Assembly: GCA_964019415.1 (NCBI GenBank)
Contig: OZ025875.1
Span: 4,649,411 to 4,713,410, forward strand
From: Ianthella basta
Taxonomy: Eukaryota; Porifera; Demospongiae; Verongiida; Ianthellidae
Length of the DNA stretch: 64,000 nt
Direction: 5' to 3'
Shown here: positions 53,001-54,361 of the stretch, piece by piece
How the letters are laid out: every line of letters starts with the position of its first letter
Position numbering within the stretch: the first letter of the stretch is position 1
Notes under the pieces: generated by a model
What the model saw: only the letters and a program-made list of their open reading frames with translations
Databases searched by the model: none
Told to the model about the DNA's origin: nothing
Program-made: the position numbers and the translations under genes

Positions 53001-53146
53001 TTCTTCTGCTATTCCCAAGTGATTGTCATCTGCTAATGCAATGGCACCGAAGGGAAACAGGATTTTATGTGATCCTCAGCACTGACAACTGGATTGTCTT
53101 GGAGCAAGCTACACTGTGGTTGTATTCTTGGTTTAGTATGTACTAG
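448..53146 (+). CDS. AP5B1: AP-5 adaptor complex subunit beta-1, spliced gene, N-terminus outside the window
   Basis: AP5B1 is the beta-type large subunit of the AP-5 adaptor complex, which works with SPG11 and SPG15 in late endosome and lysosome sorting. Translated exons line up in order with my memory of human AP5B1, from the region around human LRELESCKPGLL (here [12 protein letters not shown]) to the C-terminus (human RTDDWAVLPLAG; here [12 protein letters not shown]). Exons: 448-525, 614-775, 1064-1275, 6804-6842, 9326-9400, 15970-16086, 16258-16333, 16443-16517, 16582-16729, 16810-16899, 17836-17971, 22204-22339, 24814-24861, 24933-24991, 27146-27177, 35975-36107, 41633-41753, 43773-43834, 47655-47718, 47794-47884, 52615-52649, 52711-52829, 52989-53146. 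This gives about 755 codons against about 878 in human; roughly the first 150 are missing on the left. Phases agree at all inferred junctions except exon 2 to 3 and exon 18 to 19. Alternatives: a few exon borders may be off by some bases. The family call is strong but rests on recall, not a search. Confidence 0.85.
1276..1929. other. Intron sequence with no recognised feature
   Basis: Between exon 3 and the left end of the gypsy element. Contains a short inverted repeat near 1378-1396 (CAATTGCCC / GGGGCAATTG). No coding similarity was recognised on either strand. Confidence 0.4.
1930..5530 (-). mobile_element. Ty3/gypsy LTR retrotransposon, broken (fossil)
   Basis: Minus-strand pol of a Ty3/gypsy element inside AP5B1 intron 3. 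Parts in element order are a protease-to-RT linker near 5.0-5.3 kb, reverse transcriptase about 4.1-5.0 kb (active-site YLDDI region visible), RNase H about 3.8-4.06 kb, an H2C2/integrase region about 2.7-3.8 kb (integrase core with SDNGT and the spaced [11 protein letters not shown] motif), and an integrase tail near 2.3-2.65 kb. A purine-rich tract is present on the minus strand near 2204-2215, followed by a candidate 3' LTR (about 1930-2203) opening with TGTAGTATC and holding a TATA-like TTTATAA. No matching second LTR and no clear gag were found. It is broken by several breaks and is an old to middle-aged copy. Confidence 0.85.
5531..6803. other. Intron remainder to the right of the gypsy element
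   Basis: Probably further gypsy-derived sequence up to about 6040. On the minus strand, a stretch near 6005-6035 (TATTGGCGACAAGG) resembles the leader just inside a gypsy 5' LTR, but the sequence beyond does not match the candidate 3' LTR at the other end. From 6050 to 6803 I see no gene or repeat that I can name. Confidence 0.35.
6804..6842 (+). CDS. AP5B1: AP5B1 exon 4 (13 codons)
   Basis: Acceptor TTTGCAG, peptide [13 protein letters not shown], donor GTAATA. Phase 0 at both sides. It leads directly into exon 5 ([13 protein letters not shown]), as expected from the human order. Too short to recognise on its own; position and phase support it. Confidence 0.6.
7555..7760 (+). mobile_element. 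LINE fragment, related to the LINE at 11-14 kb
   Basis: One plus-strand frame spells [11 protein letters not shown] and [19 protein letters not shown]. This aligns with [12 protein letters not shown] and [18 protein letters not shown] in the post-RT domain of the LINE at 11-14 kb. Only this piece is visible, with no endonuclease or tail. Confidence 0.6.
8683..9146. mobile_element. Long-TIR non-autonomous DNA transposon (MITE-like)
   Basis: Bases 8683-8797 (starting TAGGGTGCGACATCATACTT) and 9031-9146 are inverted copies over about 115 bases with roughly 85 percent identity by eye. Both end in TAGGGTG / CACCCTA. The 230-base centre has no coding capacity. Superfamily not determined. Confidence 0.65.
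9326..9400 (+). CDS. AP5B1: AP5B1 exon 5
   Basis: Acceptor CCTCTAG, 25 codons, donor GTGAGT. Peptide [20 protein letters not shown] onward matches human FKPQLVRLLGTAQLTLLHAM in spacing and hydrophobic pattern. Phase 0 at both ends. Confidence 0.8.
9518..10395 (+). repeat. Dispersed repeat family R4, copy 1, with internal tandem halves
   Basis: Opens with a palindromic start (TTCGAGTTAAAAAACTCG) and a GC-rich GGGCGCC tract, then runs parallel to 33665-34165 over about 550 bases. Inside it, a segment starting GCTGTACCTCGCAGGA (about 9950) is repeated in diverged form starting GCTGTATCTCGCAGAA (about 10133); each half ends in a gCGGCCATTTTACAATG- or GCCGCCATTTGCAATG-like sequence. No coding capacity. 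A (TA)n tract (10300-10320) and a second GGGGCGCC block near 10364-10381 close it. Other copies of the opening sequence lie near 36665 and 42233. Confidence 0.6.
10300..10320. repeat. (TA)n microsatellite
   Basis: About ten TA units at the right part of repeat R4 copy 1. Confidence 0.9.
10603..10782. mobile_element. Mariner-like MITE
   Basis: Ends TACAGTGCAACCTGTCTAAA and, inverted, TACAGTGGAACCTGTCTGAG; both begin at a TA dinucleotide as in Tc1/mariner insertions. Total 180 bp, non-coding. The TIRs are about 20 bases with a few mismatches. Confidence 0.65.
11065..14064 (+). mobile_element. LINE (non-LTR retrotransposon), nearly full-length but mutated
   Basis: An APE-type endonuclease begins around 11193 (CWNVRSMN) and includes [12 protein letters not shown] (11571-11606), [13 protein letters not shown] and GSDHYLV. 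A linker (11990-12530) is followed by a reverse transcriptase (about 12540-13340) with [15 protein letters not shown], a DLEKAYDKV motif near 12992-13015 and GVRQG near 13138. A C-terminal domain ends [16 protein letters not shown] near 13930. The element ends in eight TTGA units. The frame shifts at several points (for example around 11995, 12290, 12535, 12985 and 13350), and a TGA at 13264-13266 takes the first position of the catalytic xADD motif, so it is inactive. Clade not settled; the domain set fits RTE/CR1-like LINEs. Confidence 0.88.
14033..14064 (+). repeat. (TTGA)8 LINE tail
   Basis: Eight TTGA units directly after the LINE 3' region. Microsatellite tails of this kind mark the 3' end of several LINE clades. 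Confidence 0.85.
14065..15969. other. AP5B1 intron 5 remainder, no recognised gene
   Basis: About 1.9 kb with no recognisable coding similarity. Contains a CT-rich, low-complexity patch near 15310-15362. No repeat structure was identified by eye. Confidence 0.4.
15970..16899 (+). CDS. AP5B1: AP5B1 exons 6-10
   Basis: Compact cluster with short introns and fully consistent phases. Exon 15970-16086 reads [20 protein letters not shown] onward. Exon 16258-16333 reads [20 protein letters not shown] onward and ends in phase 1. Exon 16443-16517 gives [19 protein letters not shown]. Exon 16582-16729 contains [20 protein letters not shown] and [10 protein letters not shown]. Exon 16810-16899 contains [20 protein letters not shown]. 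This corresponds to the human stretch from AAFGEALFTAQDEALLLRRL through ALATLCFQASYLVACCL. The donor after 16729 is the weak GTTGAA. Confidence 0.85.
16958..17066. mobile_element. Small palindromic MITE
   Basis: Inverted ends GCTATAACCCACTTTC and GGAAGTGGGTTATAAC enclose about 75 non-coding bases; TAATTGTATTTTG and AAATACAATACGA form an inner imperfect inverted pair. It sits directly after exon 10. Confidence 0.55.
17067..17835. other. Intron 10 remainder
   Basis: No gene or repeat recognised. It includes the poly-pyrimidine tract ahead of exon 11 and possible small exons that I could not prove. Confidence 0.35.
17836..17971 (+). CDS. AP5B1: AP5B1 exon 11
   Basis: Acceptor ATATCAG, phase 2 in, 45 full codons after the shared one, donor GTAAGT. 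Peptide [20 protein letters not shown] onward corresponds to human LCWHLQMLAKVADGDAQSAT. Placing the start at 17836 rather than 17845 keeps the frame from exon 10. Confidence 0.8.
18305..18725 (+). pseudogene. Myb/SANT-like DNA-binding protein of the Harbinger element, frameshifted
   Basis: The start [20 protein letters not shown] is the tryptophan-led first helix of the Myb/SANT-like domain used by PIF/Harbinger accessory proteins. After a frame change near 18405 it continues as [20 protein letters not shown] and [17 protein letters not shown], the conserved third part, followed by an acidic serine-rich tail. In active elements this protein helps the transposase bind the element ends. The frame change suggests a few inserted bases in the GTGCATG region. 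Confidence 0.75.
18731..19231 (-). pseudogene. PIF/Harbinger transposase, N-terminal part only
   Basis: Minus-strand frame from 19231 ([13 protein letters not shown], arginine-rich, ending in [11 protein letters not shown]) followed, across a likely small intron at about 18940-19005, by [20 protein letters not shown] and [20 protein letters not shown]. The latter is the typical WW and EDW/NFRVxxxTF block before the DDE core of Harbinger transposases. The DDE nuclease itself is absent. Confidence 0.7.
19378..19855 (-). mobile_element. LINE RT fragment, same family as 11-14 kb
   Basis: The minus strand contains [17 protein letters not shown], matching the RT motif of the LINE at 11-14 kb, with [14 protein letters not shown] near [14 protein letters not shown] of that element. 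Only about 480 bases, with several frame changes. It abuts the right end of the Harbinger element. Confidence 0.7.
20090..20930 (+). mobile_element. LINE RT fragment (Jockey/CR1/L2-like)
   Basis: Plus-strand RT with [19 protein letters not shown] and catalytic FVDDT (20299-20313), then [20 protein letters not shown] and, near 20700-20900, [17 protein letters not shown] and the [15 protein letters not shown] thumb-type segment. A stop interrupts the frame near 20478 and a 121-bp tandem duplication follows. 5'-truncated and dead. Confidence 0.78.
20459..20700 (+). repeat. 121-bp tandem duplication inside the LINE fragment
   Basis: ACTGTCAGCCCTTAATG at 20459 and ACTGTCAGACCTTAATG at 20580 begin two copies, which stay nearly identical to the AGGAAAGTT of each copy. 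Spacing is 121 bases. The two differ at only a few bases, so the duplication is fairly young. Confidence 0.85.
21165..22030 (+). repeat. Dispersed repeat family R1, copy 1, with internal subrepeats
   Basis: Contains at least three diverged subrepeats of about 150-190 bases with the shared core GCTGGGCAAGTTTGGTGGCAA, each followed by GGGACAAATGTTCTGCCC-like sequence. The block also matches 37255-37880 (shared start GGTTRGYGGGTGAAAT and end CTCCTCTTGATAAATATAGA / CTCCTCTGTATTTATATAGA). No coding capacity; possibly a non-autonomous element. Confidence 0.65.
22204..22339 (+). CDS. AP5B1: AP5B1 exon 12
   Basis: Acceptor TTTAACAG, phase 0 in, phase 1 out at donor GTATAC. Peptide [20 protein letters not shown] onward and [16 protein letters not shown] match human LNFLQAAAAHCTNWDLQQGL and LRVCRALLRAG. 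Confidence 0.85.
22340..23207. other. Intron 12, left part, nothing recognised
   Basis: No gene, repeat or element identified by eye. Confidence 0.35.
23208..23332 (+). repeat. Dispersed repeat family R2, uninterrupted copy
   Basis: Starts ATATATACAGTGCACGTTGC and matches 53189-53277 plus 53714-53765, the two halves of a copy split by the 53-kb hammerhead element. The same start motif recurs near 23697-23745. Confidence 0.6.
23556..23597. repeat. Perfect 16-bp inverted repeat
   Basis: Arms CCCTGAGTGCAAGTAG (23556-23571) and its exact complement (23582-23597) around a 10-base loop. It lies in a patch dense in GTGCAAGT words (23498-23745). Confidence 0.85.
23750..24813. other. Intron 12, right part, nothing recognised
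   Basis: About 1.06 kb of AT-rich sequence without recognised coding or repeat structure, ending in the exon 13 acceptor. Confidence 0.35.
24814..24991 (+). CDS. AP5B1: AP5B1 exons 13-14
   Basis: Exon 24814-24861 reads [15 protein letters not shown] (human LVDLLQVLARQLED) between acceptor ATTCACAG and donor GTGAGG, phase 1 in and out. Exon 24933-24991 reads [19 protein letters not shown] (human DGRDHARLYYILLAHLAAPK) and ends in phase 0 at an unusual donor, GTTATT. The DRARFYHL block is one of the clearest family matches in the gene. Confidence 0.85.
25885..26044. repeat. 57-bp inverted repeat inside a larger foldback
   Basis: Arm 25885-25941 (GGCAACTTGTCAAAACAAGA...) pairs with 25988-26044 with few mismatches; the 46-base loop is GC-rich (GTGGCGCCGCTGACGGCACC). 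Probably a small element or a hairpin formed during insertion. Confidence 0.75.
25919..26203 (-). CDS. Unrecognised 94-residue frame in the foldback
   Basis: Starts [20 protein letters not shown] and contains [17 protein letters not shown], then ends shortly after entering the 57-bp inverted repeat. The duplicated start in the opposite arm suggests element coding sequence rather than a host gene. No catalytic motif is visible. Confidence 0.3.
   Translation of the reverse strand: MCLDRMSVHRPLAFEVDAVNMIVLDYMTIAMWNRLRGKKSQASAQPGPIEVTEGNLLKQDTINIITVCRPLKESGAVSGATSFKPYDISKVYGQ
26150..26868. mobile_element. Long foldback: two inverted arms of about 210 bp around a 300-bp centre
   Basis: Arm A (about 26150-26360) and arm B (about 26655-26868) are inverted copies. 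Both include CACTCATCCTGTCCAAACAC, GCCCATGCATGAGAAA and AGAAAGGTCCCATCGCT. Each arm, read outward, starts a short frame beginning [11 protein letters not shown] or [11 protein letters not shown]. Arm A continues on the minus strand to about 25919 as [21 protein letters not shown] do not recognise the protein. This may be two head-to-head copies of one DNA transposon or a foldback element. Confidence 0.65.
27146..27177 (+). CDS. AP5B1: AP5B1 exon 15 (small)
   Basis: Acceptor TTATTACAG, peptide [10 protein letters not shown], donor GTGGCT. Phase 0 in and phase 2 out are exactly what exons 14 and 16 need. The hydrophobic pattern fits human SLAAPALASSLV. Supported mainly by phase and position. 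Confidence 0.6.
27178..27982. other. Intron 15, left part, nothing recognised
   Basis: No gene or mobile element recognised on either strand. Confidence 0.35.
27983..28681. mobile_element. DNA transposon relic with 57-bp terminal inverted repeats
   Basis: Left end TAGGATACTCGAAGTCCAAT (27983 onward) and right end (inverted, from 28681) TAGGATACTCGATGTCCAAT continue in parallel through GGGTATGCAACTAGGATGAA. Both ends begin at TA, which could be a TA target duplication. About 700 bp, with no recognised transposase. Confidence 0.65.
28682..29064. other. Intron stretch between two elements
   Basis: Overlapping short open frames exist on both strands (28606-29095) but none shows a known motif. 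Confidence 0.3.
29065..32148 (-). mobile_element. Ty3/gypsy LTR retrotransposon with LTR remnants, broken (fossil)
   Basis: Minus-strand element. LTR-like sequences open with TGTAGTGGACACACAACAAA at 32148 and again at 29252. The two share about 115 bases (32034-32148 and about 29129-29252) with a modest number of differences, so the insertion is not ancient. Between them lie, in element order, a protease/RT linker near 31.8-31.95 kb, reverse transcriptase about 31.0-31.7 kb ([12 protein letters not shown]), RNase H about 30.65-31.03 kb ([15 protein letters not shown]), an integrase zinc-binding and core region about 29.97-30.6 kb, and a C-terminal region to about 29.45 kb ([12 protein letters not shown]). 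gag was not recognised. It is broken with several breaks. It is a different lineage from the copy at 2-5.5 kb, judging by pol sequence and LTR. Confidence 0.88.
32293..32690 (+). mobile_element. Harbinger-derived MITE, deletion relative of the 18-kb element
   Basis: Left end TGTTTACACTAGCACAATAT and following GGTACGATATTGTACCG words parallel 18060-18120. ATATCTCGGCCCACTTCTGC parallels ATATCTCGGTCCACTTCTCC (18166 onward). The right end carries ACCGAACCGTACTG and an inverted GTATACACTATGC that resembles the left end. About 400 bp, with no coding sequence. Confidence 0.65.
32770..33365. mobile_element. Penelope-like element 3' fragment with internal inversion
   Basis: On the minus strand (33165 down to about 32990) a GIY-YIG C-terminal segment reads [17 protein letters not shown] and [17 protein letters not shown], followed towards 32770 by the terminal CTGACGAAGGCC...GGTCAAAATGTC motif. 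On the plus strand (33205-33360) the preceding GIY-YIG segment reads [11 protein letters not shown], then in another frame [20 protein letters not shown]. The two pieces overlap at a shared GGGATGAGC-AATGGTATTGC. So one 3' end is present as an inverted piece joined to a direct piece. Not intact. Confidence 0.65.
33665..34165 (+). repeat. Dispersed repeat family R4, copy 2
   Basis: Starts AAGTACTTCAAGTTGAAAAC and follows 9518-10090 closely, including GAACTCGAACTACTTGCTAG, the GGCCTGAAAGATACAT segment and GGGGCTGTACCTTGCAGGAG. The neighbouring 33330-33430 holds a small extra copy of the TACCAAACTATCAAA piece. Confidence 0.65.
34166..35000. repeat. Two diverged related blocks in intron 15
   Basis: Blocks near 34235-34375 and 34840-34960 share GACTGGCTGT...TCCTTTGTAG and TTTACAATGACATA. 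The first also has an open frame ([20 protein letters not shown]) after an AG, but its repetition argues against an AP5B1 exon. Family unknown. Confidence 0.4.
35100..35310. repeat. Dispersed repeat family R3, copy 1
   Basis: Shares GTAACCACGGTAACATCGAA, AATGTGATAAAACCGCA and flanking words with 51815-51920 (copy 2). Non-coding. Confidence 0.5.
35436..35554. repeat. 28-bp inverted repeat
   Basis: ACCATGATGAACCACATTGC (35435 onward) and its near-complement ending GTGGTTCATCATAGTG at 35554 enclose about 63 bases. It may be the TIRs of a tiny element. Confidence 0.6.
35975..36107 (+). CDS. AP5B1: AP5B1 exon 16
   Basis: Acceptor TCTTTTAG, phase 2 in, phase 0 out at donor GTGAGT. Peptide [20 protein letters not shown] onward and [17 protein letters not shown]; corresponds to the human region around PLPVLKLQPEALEP. 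It forms the start of the C-terminal beta-sandwich part. Confidence 0.78.
36668..37045 (+). repeat. Dispersed repeat family R5, uninterrupted copy
   Basis: Begins with the R4-like start (TTCAAGTTAAAAAAAACTCG) and continues through GTGACGTCTATTTAGGAATG and GTAGCTAAACAGTGGCAGCA to GGCTGCTCGTACCCC. The same order is found at 45512-45590 and 47375-47560, where a LINE separates the two halves. Confidence 0.55.
37255..37880 (+). repeat. Dispersed repeat family R1, copy 2
   Basis: Parallel to 21165-22030, with the shared core GCTGGGCAAGTTTGGTGGCA at about 37793 and ends as in copy 1. Diverged and partly rearranged. Confidence 0.6.
37980..39732 (+). mobile_element. Penelope-like element with GIY-YIG endonuclease, not intact
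   Basis: The plus strand shows the RT N-terminal region ([20 protein letters not shown], the typical PLE KxYGLPKIHK-type motif), weaker palm pieces (38360-38650) and a GIY-YIG endonuclease near 39255-39360 ([29 protein letters not shown]). The 3' end carries CTGATGA (39673) with a perfect GGCCACA/TGTGGCC stem and AAAACGTC. A foreign CG-rich piece, about 38820-38960, may be a separate insertion. The RT is incomplete. Confidence 0.8.
39673..39705 (+). ncRNA. Degenerate hammerhead-like motif at a Penelope-like 3' end
   Basis: CTGATGA, then A, a 7-bp perfect stem with a GCA loop, then AAAAC and GTC. Compared with the hammerhead core, the GAAA box reads AAAA and there is an extra base beside stem II, so self-cleavage is doubtful. 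The layout matches the minimal hammerheads known from Penelope-like elements. Confidence 0.5.
39733..41017. other. Intron 16, mostly unrecognised
   Basis: No gene recognised. Near 40404 a TTAACCCATTGCACACAAAG sequence resembles the left ends of the TTAA elements at 48763 and 53769, but no right end was found. A (C)n/T-rich patch lies at 40425-40445. Confidence 0.35.
41018..41030 (+). repeat. 13-bp target-site duplication, left
   Basis: GACTTGTATACAT, identical to 41296-41308 on the other side of the solo retrozyme-type copy. Confidence 0.85.
41031..41295 (+). mobile_element. Solo retrozyme-type insertion (foldback form) with 13-bp TSD
   Basis: About 105 bases (41031-41136) are an inverted copy of the 365-bp hammerhead unit's end (GAGAGGTCGGTTCAATGCAG onward, through CCAGCCTTCTATACTGAAG). 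They are followed by about 160 bases in direct orientation from the 3' half of the ribozyme (CAAAACAGCTGTC) to GATTAGCCCTTGTT. The insertion is flanked by GACTTGTATACAT at 41018-41030 and 41296-41308. The ribozyme core itself is lost in this copy. Confidence 0.82.
41633..41753 (+). CDS. AP5B1: AP5B1 exon 17
   Basis: Acceptor TGTTTACAG, phase 0 in, phase 1 out at donor GTGAGT. Peptide [20 protein letters not shown] onward and [15 protein letters not shown]; corresponds to human EALEPIYSLELRFRVEGQLY. The donor lies 458 bases beyond the solo retrozyme-type insertion. Confidence 0.82.
42233..43650 (+). mobile_element. Penelope-like element, second copy, not intact
   Basis: After an R4-like start (42233-42285), a plus-strand RT palm region reads [20 protein letters not shown] (motif with GSPVS), [10 protein letters not shown] in place of the usual [23 protein letters not shown] and [20 protein letters not shown]. 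It is followed by GIY-YIG-type sequence with [20 protein letters not shown] and [20 protein letters not shown] (43150-43445). The 3' end holds CTGACGATGACA...TGTCGAAAC. Different enough from the 38-kb copy to be another subfamily. Frame changes and the altered active site mean it is not functional. Confidence 0.83.
43610..43645 (+). ncRNA. Hammerhead-like motif at the second Penelope-like 3' end
   Basis: CTGACGA (43610-43616), stem GACA/TGTC with a loop, then GAAAC (43636-43640). The expected GTC cleavage triplet reads ATT, so it is probably inactive. The CUGANGA and GAAA boxes are intact. Confidence 0.5.
43773..43834 (+). CDS. AP5B1: AP5B1 exon 18
   Basis: Acceptor CTTTTAG, phase 1 in (completing GTT), peptide [20 protein letters not shown], donor GTGGGG. 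The next visible exon needs phase 1, whereas this one ends in phase 0. A small exon or a different border is therefore missing between 43834 and 47655. Confidence 0.65.
43835..45078. other. Intron 18, left part
   Basis: A 125-codon minus-strand frame (44205-43828, starting [16 protein letters not shown]) has no recognised domain and is left uncalled. Near 44935-44970 a GGGGTAACCTTTAAAATAC plus (AATAC)n stretch looks like the tail of a LINE, but no upstream LINE coding is visible. Confidence 0.3.
45079..45200 (-). mobile_element. Ty3/gypsy gag N-terminus fragment (fossil)
   Basis: A minus-strand frame with [20 protein letters not shown] matches the standard start of Ty3/gypsy gag proteins in animals (pattern FxPDxExxxxYLExxxxYFxAN). 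Only this start is present; no pol or LTR pair was seen nearby. Broken, age unknown. Confidence 0.6.
45512..45590 (+). repeat. R5 repeat, left half of an interrupted copy
   Basis: GACGTCTATTTACAAATGTG here matches GACGTCTATTTAGGAATGTG near 36758. The matching right half lies at 47375-47560. Confidence 0.5.
45600..47375 (-). mobile_element. LINE fragment inserted in an R5 repeat
   Basis: Minus strand. From 47375 a pre-RT region has [33 protein letters not shown] and [17 protein letters not shown] follows, with [56 protein letters not shown] and [20 protein letters not shown] (46630-46250), then [20 protein letters not shown] and, in another frame near 45860, IYADDKADH. No 5' endonuclease. Several frame changes (near 46640, 46235 and 45875). 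3' end at about 45600. Inactive. Confidence 0.8.
47247..47271. repeat. C-rich homopolymer run
   Basis: A run of C interrupted by single T bases within the LINE. A likely source of length error in assembly. Confidence 0.85.
47655..47884 (+). CDS. AP5B1: AP5B1 exons 19-20
   Basis: Exon 47655-47718 reads [20 protein letters not shown] and ends in phase 2 at GTAAGT. Exon 47794-47884 reads [20 protein letters not shown], then [10 protein letters not shown], ending at GTGAGT. Human LDVHALYTTPTGLTCHAHLP and FVNFADLFLPFP align here, so these encode the C-terminal appendage-like part. Confidence 0.83.
47885..48758. other. Intron 20, left part
   Basis: No gene recognised. An imperfect inverted pair (CTACCTGGCAAATCTACTTG...near 48270, and GTCTGGTAGACTTGTCAG near 48340, both with CCCACTTCC/GGAAGTGGG) encloses the ACCATTACATAAGTTTTGCATAA region and may be a tiny MITE. 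Confidence 0.4.
48763..49409. mobile_element. piggyBac-like non-autonomous element with TTAA flanks
   Basis: Flanked by TTAA at 48759-48762 and 49410-49413. Ends CCCATTAGCCGCGGA and, inverted, CCCTTTAACCGCGGA. The TTAA target and CCC ends fit piggyBac. A relative sits at 53769-54357, sharing an ATTAAAATGGCAGCGCA-type segment near one end. Small open frames (minus 49373-49116; plus 48803-49078) show no transposase core. Confidence 0.72.
49440..49885 (+). mobile_element. LINE 3' end fragment with (GTAT)n tail
   Basis: The plus-strand frame ends with [20 protein letters not shown], then [20 protein letters not shown] and [11 protein letters not shown] and a stop near 49757, typical of LINE C-termini (xxxGHxxR...DRxxWRxxV). 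About 110 bases further on, a GTATGTATGTATGTA run ends the copy. Confidence 0.68.
49886..50719. other. Intron 20, middle part
   Basis: A 113-codon minus-strand frame (50410-50069, starting [10 protein letters not shown]) is not recognised. Near 50540-50605 two tandem copies of a TTGTGGATATACATACxxAAGC-type unit create a zinc-ribbon look-alike peptide, which I treat as repeat, not gene. Confidence 0.3.
50720..51030 (-). mobile_element. LINE RT fragment
   Basis: The minus strand reads [20 protein letters not shown] from about 51012, the RT motif (QGDPLGPLLFCLTIH in other LINEs). The remainder to 50720 is degraded. A hairpin (51016-51053) starts at the point where the LINE match ends. Confidence 0.6.
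51016..51053. repeat. Perfect 13-bp inverted repeat
   Basis: CACCCCCAGATGT (51016-51028) and ACATCTGGGGGTG (51041-51053) around 12 bases. Confidence 0.85.
51054..52614. other. Intron 20, right part
   Basis: Holds R3 repeat copy 2 (about 51650-51920, GTAACACAGAAGAATGTGAT and AAAACCACACGATTCAC). No gene was recognised. A frame after TTCACTGTAG at 52211 ([20 protein letters not shown]) resembles an exon but is not needed by the phases on either side. Confidence 0.4.
52615..53146 (+). CDS. AP5B1: AP5B1 exons 21-23 and stop codon
   Basis: Exon 52615-52649 reads [11 protein letters not shown]. Exon 52711-52829 reads [20 protein letters not shown], then [15 protein letters not shown]. Exon 52989-53146 reads [20 protein letters not shown], then [20 protein letters not shown] and LYSWFSMY before TAG at 53144-53146. 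Phases 2 and 1 match. Human YCVAIHLPPDSKLLLRL and ALRTDDWAVLPLAGDYLRGL align with the last exon. No clear AATAAA was seen close downstream. Confidence 0.88.
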
Positions 53147-53188
53147 TGCCATTTCCAAACAAGGGCTAGTGTTTACACTTATAGACAT

Positions 53189-53277
53189 TATTATATACAG
53201 TGCAAGTTGCAAAATGCAAGGGTGAAGCCAAAAATAATCAATGCAATATTTTGTAGTAAGTTATAACATTTTGGTAG
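53189..53277 (+). repeat. R2 repeat, left half, interrupted by the retrozyme-type insertion
   Basis: TATACAGTGCAAGTTGCAAA matches 23213 onward. The copy resumes at 53714 (TTTGGCTGTCCTGCAGCACA against CTTTGGGCACCCTGTGGCAC at 23285). Confidence 0.6.
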
Positions 53278-53700
53278 AGAGGTCAGTTCATTGCAGCAAG
53301 CCACTGCAACGGCTAGGCCGGGCTAGGTTGAACAAAGGCTAATCAGGCTAGTCACTCTTGTATCTCCCACCAGTGAAACACTTGTGGTTTCAACAAGGGC
53401 GAATATTAATGGGAGGAAGGCTAAGTCATTAATATTCGCTCTTGTTGAAACCACAAGTGTTTCACTGGTGGGGGATACAAGAGTGACTAGTCATCCTGCA
53501 TTCCATCAGTACGCCACACTGATGAGCCCCAATCAGGGCGAACCAGCTGTCTGTGGCTCTTCCATCTTTGTAGGATAACTAGTAATGGGGGGGGAGGGCG
53601 ATCACTGGTTGCCATCAATAGGGCTCCGGCCCCCCAGCCTCCTGAAACACTTCGGTGTAGAAGGCTGGAAGGCGTAATAACCAGTGATTATCCTTTGTTC
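53278..53700 (+). mobile_element. Solo retrozyme-type insertion (foldback form) with 13-bp TSD
   Basis: Left part 53278-53411 is inverted relative to the 365-bp hammerhead unit and right part 53427-53700 is direct. The two form 64-bp arms (53348-53411 and 53427-53490) around a 15-base spacer. The direct part carries a hammerhead (53513-53557). Flanking AACATTTTGGTAG occurs at 53265-53277 and 53701-53713; the first bases of the right copy could also belong to the element, so the duplication is 10-13 bp. Confidence 0.85.
53513..53557 (+). ncRNA. Hammerhead ribozyme, type I, solo copy
   Basis: Stem I GCCACA (53513-53518) pairs with TGTGGC (53552-53557). Core CTGATGA at 53519, stem II GCCC/GGGC with loop CAATCA, then GAAC, minimal stem III CAGCTG and GTC with expected cleavage after 53551. 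The base after GAA is C instead of A, which breaks the conserved A-U pair next to the cleavage triplet and should weaken activity. Confidence 0.85.
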
Positions 53701-53768
53701 AACATTTTGGTAGTTTGGCTGTCCTGCAGCACAGACTATTGATAAGATTAGACAGCTTGTAAGGTTAA

Positions 53769-54357
53769 CCCATTAGTTACGAATGACGCATATACGCGTC
53801 ATGGCGAACTAGGCTCAGAAAACGTTTCTTTCTCTGGCTACGAGCTGTCCACAGCAGCGTCTCTTTCACAGGACTTGCAGCAGTATCATAACCCTCCTTT
53901 GGCATACTGACCTTATTTCCTGATCACGCAAGCTAGGCGAAACGAAATGCTTTAGTTTGCGAGCGATAATATGCAACGTTTCTTGCTTGTATTTAAGCTT
54001 TGGTACGCGTGCGCTGGCATGAATTGGTCTAAGAAGAAATCCACATCTTCCTGGGATAGTGAATCGAGCAGCAAAAATAGTGTGGGGCTTAGAAAAGGGT
54101 CGGACAATGCGAATGTTTGCAGGCTTGCTCGCAGGAGTCACGTACGAAGCGCGAAGAGTTCGGATTGTGCTTGAGAATGCCGTCGACTGTCCTGGAGTAC
54201 TTATTGAAACTTAGCATTCTTTCTACGTCGCCGTTAGGGTTAAGAAATGGCCTTAAAGCGTGAAATACGGCACGGCGAATTTCTTTGTATGCGCAGCCAT
54301 TTCAATTTTAGAAGTGGGATCGAGCTGGCGCGCAATTAAAACTTCGAGACAAATGGG
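53769..54357. mobile_element. piggyBac-like non-autonomous element, second copy
   Basis: TTAA at 53765-53768 and 54358-54361. Ends CCCATTAGTTACGAA and, inverted, CCCATTTGTCTCGAA. Inverted, its right part reads AAAATTGAAATGGCTGCGCA, like AAATTAAAATGGCAGCGCAC of the 48.8-kb copy. A 67-codon frame (53971-54174, MQRFLLVFKLWYACAG) is unrecognised. Confidence 0.7.
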
Positions 54358-54361
54358 TTAA

